64,000 nucleotides of DNA from Capra hircus. Lineage: Eukaryota; Chordata; Mammalia; Artiodactyla; Bovidae. Below are positions 11,831 through 22,139 of the stretch, in pieces. The notes below the pieces were generated by a model. The model worked only from the letters and a program-made list of their open reading frames with translations. It ran no database searches and was not told the DNA's origin. Location of the stretch: assembly GCF_001704415.2 (NCBI RefSeq), contig NC_030831.1, forward strand, positions 46,484,134 through 46,548,133, given 5' to 3'. Made by a program: the position numbers and the translations under genes. Positions within the stretch are counted from its first letter, which is position 1. Each line of letters opens with the position of its first letter.

Positions 11831-11916
11831 TCCGAGGTGCCCCCTCACAAGGCAAGTGTCCAACGAGGGACACTTCGTTCTGCTGATGGTGATGAGGGCC
11901 ATCGCCCCACACTTAC

Positions 11917-12079
11917 TGTCCAGAGGCTCCTCCACTTCCTTGTAGACTTGCCTTAAAGACCCATCTCTCATGTATTTCTCGGTGAAGATGTCATAAGGGA
12001 CCAGTTCTCGAATGGTCTTCTTGTCATCCTCTGAAGTGGCAAGCCACCGATCACAAGGGAAAGTCAAGGTCTCTGTACC
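11917..12079 (-). CDS. LOXHD1: LOXHD1 exon 16 (PLAT repeat 6, end)
   Basis: Exon of 163 nt, acceptor CTCACCCCAG before GGTACAG, strong donor GTAAGT. It starts in phase 0 and ends with one base. It encodes GTETLTFPCDRWLATSEDDK, the end strand of the sixth repeat (FPCxRWL), then about 35 residues of linker (IRELVPYDIFTEKYMRDGSL and on to VEEPLD) leading into repeat 7. The linker is longer than that after repeats 1 and 2. Confidence 0.97.
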
Positions 12080-12790
12080 CTGGGGTGAGGAGAAAGGAGG
12101 AAACTGAGCCCTTCGTGTGGAAACTGCCAACTTCAGTCATTCATCACCCTTGTCAGCACTCACGGGGACCAAGGCCGGGATGATGGAGCCCCGCTGATAA
12201 TGCAAAAGCCCCAGGGGAGGCCCCCAGCTCTGCCCCAATTCCAGCAGATCCAGTCTTACTTAAAGCACTTCCAAACCATGGCAGGGGGAGGCTCTGGAAG
12301 GTGGAATTCCCCAAGTCACTTGAAAATGGATACCCGAACCCCATCCCAGAGACTAAGACTCAGCTGGCAGTGAGGGGAGAGTCTCCATTTTAAACTTCTC
12401 CCAGCTCACTCATACCACAGCCATGACTGACAGTTGCCTCCTAGGTTTAGAATTCTGTGGTTTCAGGAATGTTTTCCAAGTTGTGTGGGTGTCTGTCTCT
12501 CTCTGAATTGACCTTGAGTTGCAGGAAGGACACACTTGGTCACTCACTAGTAGCATAGCTTTGGGGGTGAGGAGCAGAGACACAGCTGCCCAGACTCTTC
12601 TTCTTGAAGGTTTTAAAAGATTGTGCCTTGGGCCTGCTTTAGCTCCTGCACTTGGCGTGAACTGGCTGAATCTTCCTTAGATGATTTTATCTCAACTTAA
12701 AAAGGCTGCAGTTTCTTATAAGAAATTGGACTTGAATCTCTTCTGAAAAGGGACAAAAGAAACAGTAGGATGGACCAGTTAGAAACTCAC
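12080..12790 (-). other. LOXHD1: Intron between exons 16 and 15
   Basis: 711 bases of unique-looking sequence. I recognise no repeat or gene in it. Confidence 0.75.
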
Positions 12791-12907
12791 ATCTTTATCT
12801 GGGAGGAGCCTGCGGATGTCCACGTGGGAGCAGTGCCAACCAGGATTCATGCCCGTATTATCATGGCCAATCCGAATTTTTTCAATGATTTCTCCCACAT
12901 CTTCTAA
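12791..12907 (-). CDS. LOXHD1: LOXHD1 exon 15 (PLAT repeat 6, middle)
   Basis: Exon of 117 nt (39 codons), donor GTGAGT. Two acceptors are possible, CCCCAAG at 12908 and TTAG four bases inside. Only the outer one (CTTCCCCAAG before TTAGAAGAT) keeps the frame with exon 14, giving FIME-LEDVGEII, so I chose it. The exon encodes LEDVGEIIEKIRIGHDNTGM and NPGWHCSHVDIRRLLPDKD, which is the HDNTG..GW loop of the PLAT fold. Confidence 0.96.
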
Positions 12908-13339
12908 CTTGGGGAAGGAGAAAATACACCAAATGTTGGCTGAACGGTCCAGGAAAGTACAACCTCAGGAAAACCCTGCCTCCAGAGGGCATCTACCTTA
13001 GAAACCCTTTGAATTTCCAAGGGTCACTTTCTCCCAGTTAGACCCTCCTATTTGGTCAAACCAGCCCCTGCTTTCCCTTCCTTACACGTGCTGTGCTCAC
13101 ACCTCCCTTCCTCTCCCCAGCTTAACATCAGCCTAGACTCCAGAACTCAGTTCAATCAAGCTTTGGGAGGCTGTGCCCCCTTTTCATGGTGGAGCCCAGC
13201 CCCCAGTCTTCTGTTATTAACAGAGGCTTGAGAGCTGAAGATGAGTTCTGGTTCTGCCCAAGCCCTGTCTTGCTAGTCTGACCTTCTCCTTGGCCCCTCA
13301 GGGCTGCTTCCATCTCCAGCCCCTCCTCTTCTGTGTCAT

Positions 13340-13960
13340 TCAAATTCCAGTCCCTCAAGCCTGACATTTTCCTGCCACAGGGCCTTTGCATCAGCCCTCC
13401 CTGCCCCTTCCCTTTCTTCTTCTTTACCTAAACCAGTGTTTGCCCAACGTCATCATTCAGGTCTCAACTCAAGGATCATTTACTCAGGGAAAGCCCCTGA
13501 TCGCCTTGGTGGTTTAGTCACTAGGTCATATCCGACTCTTGTGACCCCACGGACTGTATTCTGTCTCCTCTATCCATGGGATTCTCCAGGCAAGAATACT
13601 GGAGTGGGTTGCCATTTCCTTTGCCAAGGGATCTTCCAGATCCAGGAATTGAACTCAGGTCTCCTGCACTTCAGGCAGATTCTTTCCCAATTGAGCTATA
13701 AGGACCTGATCACCTTAAAAAATTCAAATCTCTTCATGATAGGGTCTGACAGCATCCTATCACTCACTCTCTCTCTCACACACACACATACACCAGCACT
13801 TCTCACAGTCAGCACTTTGCATTTACTCGTGTGAAACCTTCTCTTCCATCACTGATTGTTATAAGGGCAGGCACCACGTCTGTTTTGCTCATCACAGCAT
13901 CCTCAAAACCCAGAACAGAGCCCTTGACCTTGGTACTCAATACCTAATGGCAGAAAAGAT
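13340..13960 (+). repeat. L2 LINE 3' fragment, split by a SINE
   Basis: It reads like the L2 3' end: 'CCACAGGGCCTTTGCA', 'CAGGTCTCAACTCAAGGATCA', then after the SINE 'AAGGGCAGGCACCACGTCTGTTTTG' and 'CAGAACAGAGCCCTTGACC'. The Bov-tA at 13508-13704 is inserted within it. A short CT/CA run lies at 13761-13793. Confidence 0.55.
13508..13704 (-). mobile_element. Bov-tA SINE
   Basis: Reverse orientation, with the tRNA head at the high end. It is flanked by a 12-bp duplication CCTGATCGCCTT / CCTGATCACCTT (13496-13507 and 13705-13716) with one mismatch, which fixes its ends inside the older L2. Confidence 0.92.
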
Positions 13961-14889
13961 GAAAGACCGCTTCCTCATCTGCAAAATGAGTGTCACAAAG
14001 TCAGCTGGGCTCTCTCACACCTCAGCCACCAAGGTGTGCAAGAAAGTCCCCTTGAATGAAAGAGCGATACGTGCAGGCATGGAGAGTCCCTGAAATTCAG
14101 GAGGTGCCGTCTCTCATCTCTCCTGCCTGGACCCTATGGGCACACAGTGCCGGAAAGGGACTCAGCCAGGAGTGACTGACTCCCAGATCCTTTCCTTGGA
14201 GCCTTTGAAAGAAGAAGCAAGGTGGTCAGACACAAGGCAAGGCATCCACACAGTTGGCACCTGCCTCCTTGGCTCTCTCCGTCAGGCTGCCCTCCCCAGG
14301 CCCCACTCCAGGGCCTCTGAGAGCCTCGTGGGCCCCTCCCAGTTCTCGTGTGTCATGTTCTTCCCTGAAATGGAGCTGTAGGTGTCAGTTCACACCCTGC
14401 CTCATCCCTATGGGGATCTGGGCAGTCACAGGTGGAAACAGACAACGAAGTTGGGGTAAAGGGAAAAGAGGGCAGGGAAACAAAGTAATACCCAGACGCC
14501 CTGGCTCATGGTTGGTCCACAGAACTCATGTCTTCAGCATTGACAGGTCAAGGTTAAGGGTGTGTAGACTTGAGCTTCCTGGCAGCCCCTCTGCAGAGCT
14601 TTCTGCCTGGCCTGCTCCATCAAGGACTCAGTGCTACAAGGAGATGGTACGTCAACCCCAGGGTAGATGAAGACTCCTGATGAGTGAATGGCATCTGAAT
14701 GAGTGATTGAGCCCTTCACCAAAGGTGGAGCCTCTATAAACCTAGACAGATGTGACCTGGGAATGAACTGGAAGAGCTCTCGGCACTGCACACCCTCCAC
14801 ACACACATACCCATGAGAGCCGTGGCCCAGCCTATCAGCACGGCCTGAGGAATGTCCCCCTGCTCCCACTCACCCCCATCCTTCCCAGC

Positions 14890-15000
14890 TATAGCCCCAC
14901 AAGCTGCATGATCTAGACAAGTCGCTTGACCTTCTAGGCCTTAACTGCCTCATCTATGAAATGAGGAGATTGCTCAGCCAAAGGCAGGGGGCATGGGCAG
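14890..15000 (+). repeat. MIR SINE fragment
   Basis: MIR core-like text 'GCTGCATGATCTAGACAAGTCGCTTGACC..CTCATCTATGAAATGAGGAG'. Boundaries are approximate. Confidence 0.5.
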
Positions 15001-15339
15001 GGCAACCCTTCAAGGTCACTTCTGGGTCTAAGATCACAGATGTGTTTCGTTTTGTCAACAATTCTCTCCTTCCAAGTGACCACTATGGCACCACTTTGCT
15101 GGAGACGCCTTGAGGTAACAAACTCCCTACCAGCCAGCTCAACCACACTTCATCAGAGACGTGGTGTCCCCTGCGAGCTCCTGGACTTTCTGAATCATTA
15201 CACAGAGACCAGTGAATGCACGGGGCCTCACCCTTTCACAACAGGAGAAACAGGAAGCTCCGGGCAAGATCGTGACTTACAGGATCTGCACTCAAGGACA
15301 CTGAGCTGCCAGGCAGCTGGCAAAGGGGACAGTGACACC

Positions 15340-15450
15340 ATCTGACTCTTGGAATGGTGATGAGGACTAAATGAGGTGATACATCCCAAGTGCCAAGAAC
15401 AAGGCTGGCACATGGGGAGTGCCCAGTATGTATTAGCTATTGTTATTTTC
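15340..15450 (+). repeat. MIR 3' fragment
   Basis: 'TGATGAGGACTAAATGAGGTGATAC..CCAAGTGCCAAGAACAAGGCTGGCACATGG..AGTATGTATTAGCTATTG' fits the 3' part of MIR. It may belong to the same insertion as the piece ending near 15000, separated by later changes. Confidence 0.5.
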
Positions 15451-16189
15451 CCAGCAGATCTGTGTGTCTGGGGACGAGGCGACAGAGAGAGTGGGCTTGT
15501 TCGTGAGTCAGAGGCTCTTGAGCAGAGCCAGAATCCAGGGTTATGAGCTCACTCACAGTCCAGCATTCCTCCTCTTATCCAAAGATCAGTGGGAAAAGAG
15601 AAACAGAGACAGGGACACAAAGCAAGCTCATTTGTGTCTAAGCCCTCACACTTCCCCCAATACCCAGGTAGATTTGGAAAGAAAAAAAATGCAACAAATT
15701 ACTGGCAAATTATAGCTGCCTTTTAGGCAGACTTCATTGATGAAACTTCCCGGAAGCCAAGGTGTGGTCACACTCAGGCCTCCGACAGTACCGGCTGGGA
15801 TGACGCACGCACCAGGACATCTCGTGGGTGAGGTGCTGATTCGTCTGGGTAGATGAATCACCCTTGAATTCTTCTTGTTAAAAAACCTCCACCAAGGTGG
15901 CAACCTTCCCACAAGCACTGACTGCTCCCGGAGAAGGTGGGGAGGGGAAAGGGAGCTCCCCGGGGCAGACACGACCCAAGGAAGCAAGATGGGGCTCTGT
16001 GCTTTGTCTCCACCAGAAACATAAGCGGCACATCTCCCAAGCTCCCTACTACCTGGAGAGCCCAAGCCCCCGCCCCTTGTCCTTCAGAGTCACCCCCTTT
16101 AAAGCCTGTTCCATGGATCCTATAGCCAAGTTACGTCACTCTCCTATCCCCTCTTGTCAAACCTCAAGCCACATGCTTTGTTTCCTTCC

Positions 16190-16325
16190 ATCTCTGGCCC
16201 TCGGCCATGATGTTCCCCTTGCTAGGAAGGCCTTCCCTCCTCAGTCCCTCATATGCCCACTTTCAGGTCCAGCTCAAAGCCACCACTTCCAGGGAGCCCT
16301 CTCTGGTCTCTGAACACCTACAGCA
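16190..16325 (+). repeat. L2 LINE fragment
   Basis: 'CTTGCTAGGAAGGCCTTCCCTCC' and 'CAGGTCCAGCTCAAAGCCACCACTTCCAGGGAGCCCTCTCTGGTC' resemble the L2 3' end. Diverged. Confidence 0.45.
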
Positions 16326-16364
16326 CACTCAGCCAGCCCCACCATTTGCCCTTATGGGCTAGCG

Positions 16365-16520
16365 GATGGCAGGGGCTAAGGGCACATATTCTGAGCCATT
16401 CCTCCAGGCATTGAATCCTACTTCCACTATGCCGTGGCTGTGTGATTTCATGGAAGCTACTAAACTCTCTGTGCCTTGGTTTCTCCATACTTAAGCGCAG
16501 AGTTGCTCTGAGGGCTAAGT
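16365..16520 (+). repeat. MIR SINE fragment
   Basis: 'TTGAATCCTACTTCCACTATGCCGTGGCTGTGTGATTTCATGGAAG..CTCTCTGTGCCTTGGTTTCTCC' matches the MIR core layout. Confidence 0.5.
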
Positions 16521-17247
16521 GACCCGATGACAGGGCCTTCTTGCCCCCAAGAGCAGCTATGATGATGATCCCCAGACTCTCTCCTTAGCCTCGTGTGAGA
16601 TCTGGGGTTCCCCAGTTGGACTGCAAGCCCCTTGCAGGCACAGTCTGGGTCCTCTCCTTCCCTTGTCCCTCCCACCCCGCCTGGCACAGAGTGGAGCACA
16701 CAAGGAGGCACGGGATGGGTGTACAGAATACCCAGGTGTGGATGCGGCGACATACACCCACAATAAGCATCGAACAGAACTCTCAGGCCAGAGCCCAGGG
16801 GGAACTGAGGAATACATGGGATGCCCTTTTGTATCAGCCATAGCTTGACAGATAAGCAGGAGACAATAATGTGATGAGGAAGTCTGGAAGCCAGCTCTCT
16901 CCACGGCTCTACTGTTGGTAGCACTGGAGATGGCCCCAGTGGAATAGTGCCTCTAGTTTCCTTAAACACTCATTGTCACCTTTGACTCAGACACTGGTCC
17001 TGGAGAGGGAAGGTCACTGTCCTCCTGGCTCCTCAGATGCACTGAGGCTCAGAGAGATTGGATGAACCTCATGCAATGAGGTTCCAGTGAGAATGATGGT
17101 TCCAGTGAGAACCATCTCCCTCACTCACAACAGCCCATCAGATGAAAGGCACATGTCAGACTCTGGACAAAGGCTCCTCCTCCTTGCCTTCTGGTCCAGC
17201 CCGCACCCCTGTCCTGACTCCACTGGCAGCCTGCCTGACGCCGGTAC

Positions 17248-17429
17248 CTCCATTATGAAGCGGGAGGCGGACTTCCTCTCGAAGAACAGCTTCTGCTCCC
17301 TCTTGTTGGTGCACAGGTACTTCTGCTGGGTGCACACAGCATCGCAGCCATAGATGACGATGAAGATGTTGGCGTCTGTCCCAGCAGCAAAGACATCACT
17401 GGTGTAGAGGGTGATCTCGTAAGGGACAA
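17248..17429 (-). CDS. LOXHD1: LOXHD1 exon 14 (PLAT repeat 6, start)
   Basis: Exon of 182 nt, acceptor CCTCCCCAG before TTGTCC, donor GTACCG. It starts with two bases (exon 13 supplies T, making TTT for Phe) and ends in phase 0. It encodes VPYEITLYTSDVFAAGTDAN and IFIVIYGCDAVCTQQKYLCT, ending SRFIME. It is longer than the other repeat-opening exons because the loop after the third strand carries an extra stretch with three cysteines (YGCDAVCTQQKYLC). Only this repeat has it. Confidence 0.97.
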
Positions 17430-17689
17430 CTGGGGAGGGGGCAGAGGGCAAAGTCAGAGGGGAGGTGAAAATAGGAAACAAATGCAGGCAGGTCAAGCTC
17501 TTCTTCAGCACCACCGCTCTGGATCTGTTCCTTCACTGGGAGCTGCTACCCAGGGGCCTGAACCTTCATGTGGTTGCCTAGCAACCCAGGGTGGAGGGAG
17601 GTATGCCGACATGCCTTGTGCCCATCGAAAACCCCTGTCACCTCAGACTAGGGTCTCCATGCCTCTCCCATCACCAAGCTAGTACAATA

Positions 17690-17780
17690 GACTGGGTGAA
17701 AGCACAGGCTCTATCTAGCCTGACTGTGTGACCTGTGCAAGTCACCTAGGAGCCTTGGTTTCCTCATTTGTTACAGCATC
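17690..17780 (+). repeat. MIR SINE fragment
   Basis: 'GACTGTGTGACCTGTGCAAGTCACCTAGGAGCCTTGGTTTCCTCATTTG' is a MIR core. Confidence 0.5.
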
Positions 17781-18178
17781 CTCAATGCAGCCCTTGGCTG
17801 CAGACATCCTATACACAGGAGCATTATGTTTCAGGGGACAACCACCAATCAGATCGGCCAGTCTACAGTGGTGAGAGTCCTTTCTCTTCTCTTCTCACCG
17901 CTTCTACTACTCACTCACTGGCTCCACACTGCCCTGCCCCTCCCCGGCAATACAGACTTTCAGATGCTGATAGAGGAAGCGATGTGTCAAAAATGCACCT
18001 AATTGTTCCACTTTCTCCTTTTCTTTAGCTGGTAAAGGAATTACATTTAGCTTCTTTTCAAGTTCTTTTTTCCCCCCAATCAAGATAAAATCTTACAACA
18101 GTGATTTCTTTGGTGTGTTAATGACTGGAGTGAGGACTGATTAAGGGGTTGATAATGACCCTTCACTGTTAGACTTTG

Positions 18179-18303
18179 CAGAAGGAAATGGCAACCCAGT
18201 CCAGTACTTTTGCCTGGGAAATCCCACGGACAGAGGAGACTGGCAGGCTACAGTCCATGGGGTTGCAAAGAGTCGGACACGACTGAGCAGCAACAACAAC
18301 AAA
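18179..18303 (+). mobile_element. Bov-A type SINE
   Basis: Bov-A body ending CACGACTGAGCAGCAACAACAACAAA. An 11-bp duplication TGTTAGACTTT / TGTTAGACCTT (18168-18178 and 18304-18314) flanks it. Confidence 0.9.
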
Positions 18304-18324
18304 TGTTAGACCTTATCTTTTCTC

Positions 18325-18450
18325 CTTTTTGAGTCTTACAACCACCCTACACTATTATCTCTATTTTGCAGACAAGGAAACTGAACTCCAGAGAAGTCAG
18401 GCTCTTTGCCTGATGTCATCAGCTCGTTTGGAGTAGAAATACATCCCGTA
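18325..18450 (-). repeat. MIR SINE fragment
   Basis: Reverse MIR text 'TTATCTCTATTTTGCAGACAAGGAAACTGAACTCCAGAGAAGTCAGG'. The boundaries are approximate. Confidence 0.5.
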
Positions 18451-18613
18451 TTTCCTTTCCGTGGGTCTAGAGCTCTGTCCACAGCCAGCACAGGGCCCGG
18501 GGAATTCCCAAGGTGGGCCTGGCCAAGGGTCAACCCTGGATGAGGTACTGGGAGTTGGTGGGTGGATGAGGAGGTCTAGGAGGAGGCCCAGGCTTGCCCC
18601 GCAGAATTCCTAC

Positions 18614-18778
18614 ATGGTGTGTACCGCCTTGTCTGAAGCTCCGCGTGGAAAAGGTCCCTGACGATGGTGCCATCATCTTCATTCTTGGCCAACCAGCGGC
18701 CACAGGGGAACGTCATGCACTTTCCAAGGGATGGGGCGTCCACCTCTACCCAGTCTACAAACCAGCCTGGAGCCTTGC
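18614..18778 (-). CDS. LOXHD1: LOXHD1 exon 13 (PLAT repeat 5, end)
   Basis: Exon of 165 nt, acceptor CTTCCCTCCAG before GCAAGG. Two donors compete: GTACAC after AAGGCG, and GTAGGA ten bases further (CACCAT/GTAGGA). Only the second joins in frame to exon 14 (RRYTP-F-VPYE), so the exon ends at 18614. It encodes GKAPGWFVDWVEVDAPSLGK, CMTFPCGRWLAKNEDDGTIV and a short linker. It starts with two bases and ends with one. Confidence 0.95.
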
Positions 18779-19774
18779 CTGGAGGGAAGGAGACACAGAA
18801 CCCCTCAAGGACCTCTACATAGACAGCTTTCTGTGCACAACTTCAGGACTCCAAGCATCCTTCCCTAGTCAAAGGCTGGTGCCTATGGCTCCACCATGGA
18901 CTCATCATTCCTTCTGCTTACAGCAGTGTGGACTGATTCATGTGTACCCTACCAGATCCTACTCTGGGCTGCTGTCAGTGAAATGAGGAGGGAAGGGATA
19001 TGGAGAAGAGATGACAGGAGGCAGAGTCTGAGGGGAGGAAAGCAAAGAACCGTCCAGGGTGGAAGGTATTTCAAAAAGAGAACCCAGATGCCAGAGAGAG
19101 CCTGTGTTAACAAGGGCTCCATACTTTCATCCAGTGGCAGGGCGACATACTGGGCTCCCCGGCCTCAGTTTATGATTCATGAAGGGAAGGGAAACCAGTG
19201 AAGGACCTATGCTCCTCCCTGGGAAAATGAGTGCTCAAGTTTAAAGAAGGAAATGGAAGCCAGGCAGAGACCTTGTCCCTCAGTCCCAGAGGCAAGGAGA
19301 AAGGCCTCCTTCCTCAGGCTCACGAGATATGGTTTGAAGACCAAAAAAAAAAAAAAAAAAATGAGTCCTGCTTTACTGAGAGAGAAAAAACTTGGGCACA
19401 GTATTAGGGAGTTCTGGGAACAACTGGCTCCATCCATGGTTCTAAGTGGAGCCCCCAGACCAACAGCCTCAGCATCGCCTGTGAAATATAAAATCTCTTG
19501 GGTCCCATCCCAGACCTACTGAATCAAAGACTGGCTGCACACTGAAATTTCTGGGGTTTGGGGAGAAAGCTTTCAAAATCACTGGTGTCTGGGCCTTACT
19601 CTGATCAATTAGACCAGAATCTCTGTGTGCTGCCATGAAGGGACTGAGGAAGCTATGTCATTATGGAAAGCAGATGACATCCAAGCCTACCCTAGATTCT
19701 TTCCTAGTCACCCATGGGGACCTGCCCATGGTCCTCAAGTTCTCAGCCAGGAACAGAAGGGAGAGAAGCCAGAC
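18779..19774 (-). other. LOXHD1: Intron between exons 13 and 12
   Basis: Almost 1 kb. It contains a 19-base A run (19343-19361) without a recognisable element attached, and a MER5-like fragment (19430-19640). The rest is unassigned. Confidence 0.7.
19430..19640 (+). repeat. MER5-like hAT transposon fragment
   Basis: Contains 'CCCCCAGACCAACAGCCTCAGCATC' and 'GGGTCCCATCCCAGACCTACTGAATCA', typical of the non-autonomous MER5 family. The latter text recurs imperfectly at 19590-19620, so there may be two pieces. Confidence 0.55.
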
Positions 19775-19903
19775 CTGTGTTGTCATGACCGATTCTGACT
19801 TTCCACAGATCTCCCAGGTCCAGGGTCTCCACTGTGAAGATTTCGATGCTGTCCCTCTCAAACTTGTCACTGTTGGTCTTGGAGGATTTCAGGAGAGTCA
19901 TTC
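19775..19903 (-). CDS. LOXHD1: LOXHD1 exon 12 (PLAT repeat 5, middle)
   Basis: Exon of 129 nt, acceptor GGTTGCAG before GAATGACT, donor GTCTGG, a weak 5' splice site. It starts with two bases and ends with one (T-G-K across the junction to exon 13). It encodes GMTLLKSSKTNSDKFERDSI and EIFTVETLDLGDLWKVRIGH, ending HDNTG. The first exon of this repeat ends early, so the KFERD strand that usually closes the first exon is here instead. Confidence 0.95.
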
Positions 19904-20084
19904 CTGCAACCAAATGACCCCAACATGACTGGCTAGGCCTGAGGCCTTCAAACCTAGTCTGATTACCCCTCTTAGTCTCTCCTCCTAATGAGCAAATTTC
20001 TGAACTTCTATCAAATTTAGACTATACAGTTACTATCCGTGGGGCATTTTTGATATTTTGAATGTGTGTGTGTGTATGTCCTTG

Positions 20085-20230
20085 TATGGAGCTTTGCAAT
20101 AACTCTTTGACATACATATTTTTATTTCCTGCTTTGCTAAAGAAAAGGAGACACACCCACAAATTAAGGGCCTTATCCAAGATCACCCGGGAAAAAGTGG
20201 TGGGGCCCTAAGCACACCCCTCAGGTTTCT
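20085..20230 (-). repeat. MIR SINE fragment
   Basis: Reverse MIR-like text with 'TTAAGGGCCTTATCCAAGATCACCCGGG'. Diverged. Confidence 0.4.
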
Positions 20231-20529
20231 CCACGTGGGGAGGGAGCCACCCTTGCATGTTCCCTGGGGTGAGGAAACAGGGGCTCCCCTGCAGAATGGG
20301 GCATGTGGCAATTCTCTGGAGACTCTTCTCTGGATGACAGAAGCAGGATTGGATTCCAGCACCCCTCACCAGCCACCTTACATACATGCTCTGTCCTAGG
20401 GCTCTGAATGTGGTGTCGATCTGAAATTTAAGGTAGTCCCAGGGTCATCACCATCCCCTCCTGCCTCATTCTTCAAGTCTCCTTATCCCTGTAAGTCCTG
20501 CCTCATGTAGGAAGTCTTTTGATAATCAT

Positions 20530-20765
20530 AGACTTACTGCAGATGATTTAAGTGCAGAGTCAGACAGACCTTGGTTATTGTCTGGGTGGCCTTGGGCAAA
20601 TTACTTAATTCTCTGAGATCTGGTTCCCTCAAATGTCGAAAGGGGTGGCTTTGGTGCCTTTCCCATAGAGGAGTTGTGACTATTTAATAAGATGATGACT
20701 GTTGAGTGTTGAAGAATGTGCCAAACACATAGAAATCCCTTGGCAAATAAAAGCACTCTGTTAGG
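20530..20765 (+). repeat. MIR SINE, nearly full length
   Basis: 'GTGGCCTTGGGCAAATTACTTAATTCTCTGAGATC' (core), then 'TTTAATAAGATGATGACTGTTG' and 'GTGCCAAACACATAGAAATCCCTTGGCAAATAAA' (3' part), in MIR order. Confidence 0.6.
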
Positions 20766-20879
20766 CCCCCTCAATTTCATTGACTATGGTTCAGTAACTA
20801 TTGCAATGACATACATTTGTAAGTTTCAAGCTGATTCACTCATTATATTTGCATTATTTAACCTATTAAATGATAATAA

Positions 20880-21275
20880 TATTAATAATAAATGCTTTAT
20901 CATCATTTTGTCTCAAATATTTTACACATTCAATTTCATTAAATCCACAACTCTATGAGATATCTACTAGTTTAATCTCCACTTTACAAAAGTGCGTGTG
21001 TGTGCTCAGTCATATTAACTCTTTGTGACCCCATGGACTGTACCCCACCAGGCTCCTTTGTCCATGAAATTTTCCAGGCAAGAATTCTGTGTTGGGTTGC
21101 GGTTTCCTATTCCAGGGACTCTTCCCAACCCAGGGATCAAGCCCTTGTCTCTTATGCCTCCCGTACTGACAGGCAGATTGTTTACCAACTGCGCTATCAG
21201 AATATGCTACAAACGGGGGAAACTAAAGCAAAGAGAGGTTAAGCCCCTTTCCCAAGGTCACACAGCTAGTAAGTG
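20880..21275 (-). repeat. MIR SINE split by a Bov-tA
   Basis: The reverse MIR starts 'TTTACACATTCAATTTCATTAAATCC..CTCTATGAGATATCTAC', is cut by a SINE at about 20994-21202, and resumes 'CAAACGGGGGAAACTAAAGCAAAGAGAGGTTAAGC..AAGGTCACACAGCTAGTAAGTGG'. Confidence 0.6.
20994..21202 (-). mobile_element. Bov-tA SINE
   Basis: Reverse orientation, with the body at 20996-21110 and a tRNA-like head with degraded B-box up to about 21200. It is inserted in a MIR. More diverged than most others here. A 34-bp Bov-A 5' scrap ('GAAGTCGCTCAGTCATGTCCGACTC') lies separately at 21286-21316. Confidence 0.85.
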
Positions 21276-22139
21276 GTATGAAGGGTGAAGTCGCTCAGTC
21301 ATGTCCGACTCTTTAAGTGGTATAGGAGAAATTTAAACCAATTAGTCACGCTCGAGTACACAAGACTGATTTAGAACATGAGCATCTCAAAGTCGGTGAT
21401 TGCAAAGTCAGGTTTCCCCCCTTCATTCTTCAGCAATGCTTAGAATAGAGCTTTAGGAGTAATGAGAAAACATGTGATGACTACGTATGTGAGGAACTGG
21501 TTCCTCTCTGAACTCAGAGTGGCTGGACAGGTGGCCTGAGTGGACAGCTGACTCCAGCGCATATGCCACCTTCTGCAATGGCCTTGACAGAGGCTCCAGA
21601 ATGACTCCAAGATTCCCTGAGCCTCTCATATCAAGAGTACCATGGAACCCACTGGCTGAATCTTACTGGAGGTTGGGAAGAGCCACCATTCCCCAGGTCA
21701 TTACTGAGATAGAGTTACAGCTACCTCTGTATTTAGAATAGAAGGGAAAGGCTGGCAAAAGACACAGGGCAGAGACCTCTCACTGTGTGGACTGAGGAGC
21801 TCCTTCACTATAGTTTTCAAAGGCTCCCACAGTGATGCCTCAAAGAAGGGCATAGAAAATTGTTAAACAAAACAAAATAAAACAAAATAAACACCTTTCA
21901 GGAAGGCTGGACAAAGACTTGGGCGCTATTACCTGGGGAGAGGATGCTGAGGGGAAGATGATTCTCACAGCTTCCAAACACTTGTAGGGTGTAGAGGCAG
22001 CAACGAGGGCTGAGAGAGGACTTAGAAGGATTTAAAAAGAACTTTAAAAGAACATTTAAAAGAACAAGGAATTGCCTTTCTCTCTTGAGGTCAGTCACAT
22101 GTAATCTTTCAAGAGTCAGAGGCACGCAAATGTACAAAA

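Larger units (their letters stand above)
8426..11916 (-). other. LOXHD1: Intron between exons 17 and 16
   Basis: 3.5 kb. An L1 3' end lies at about 11030-11305 and a MIR trace at about 11700-11830. In 8426-11029 I see no gene and no clear repeat. A C-run and G-run around 9105-9127 can pair as a short hairpin. Confidence 0.7.
12908..17247 (-). other. LOXHD1: Intron between exons 15 and 14
   Basis: 4.3 kb. It carries old L2 and MIR pieces (13340-13960, 14890-15000, 15340-15450, 16190-16325, 16365-16520) and one Bov-tA (13508-13704). Sequence between these, for example 13961-14889, 15451-16189 and 16521-17247, shows nothing I can name. Confidence 0.7.
17430..18613 (-). other. LOXHD1: Intron between exons 14 and 13
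   Basis: 1.2 kb. It contains MIR traces (17690-17780 plus, 18325-18450 minus) and a Bov-A SINE (18179-18303). Nothing else is recognised. Confidence 0.7.

Noticed and set aside
12901..12907. Inner TTAG acceptor for exon 15
   Set aside because: It would start the exon four bases later and break the frame with exon 14. The outer CCCCAAG acceptor keeps it.
19343..19361. 19-base A run as the tail of a processed pseudogene
   Set aside because: No coding-like sequence or target duplication upstream of it.
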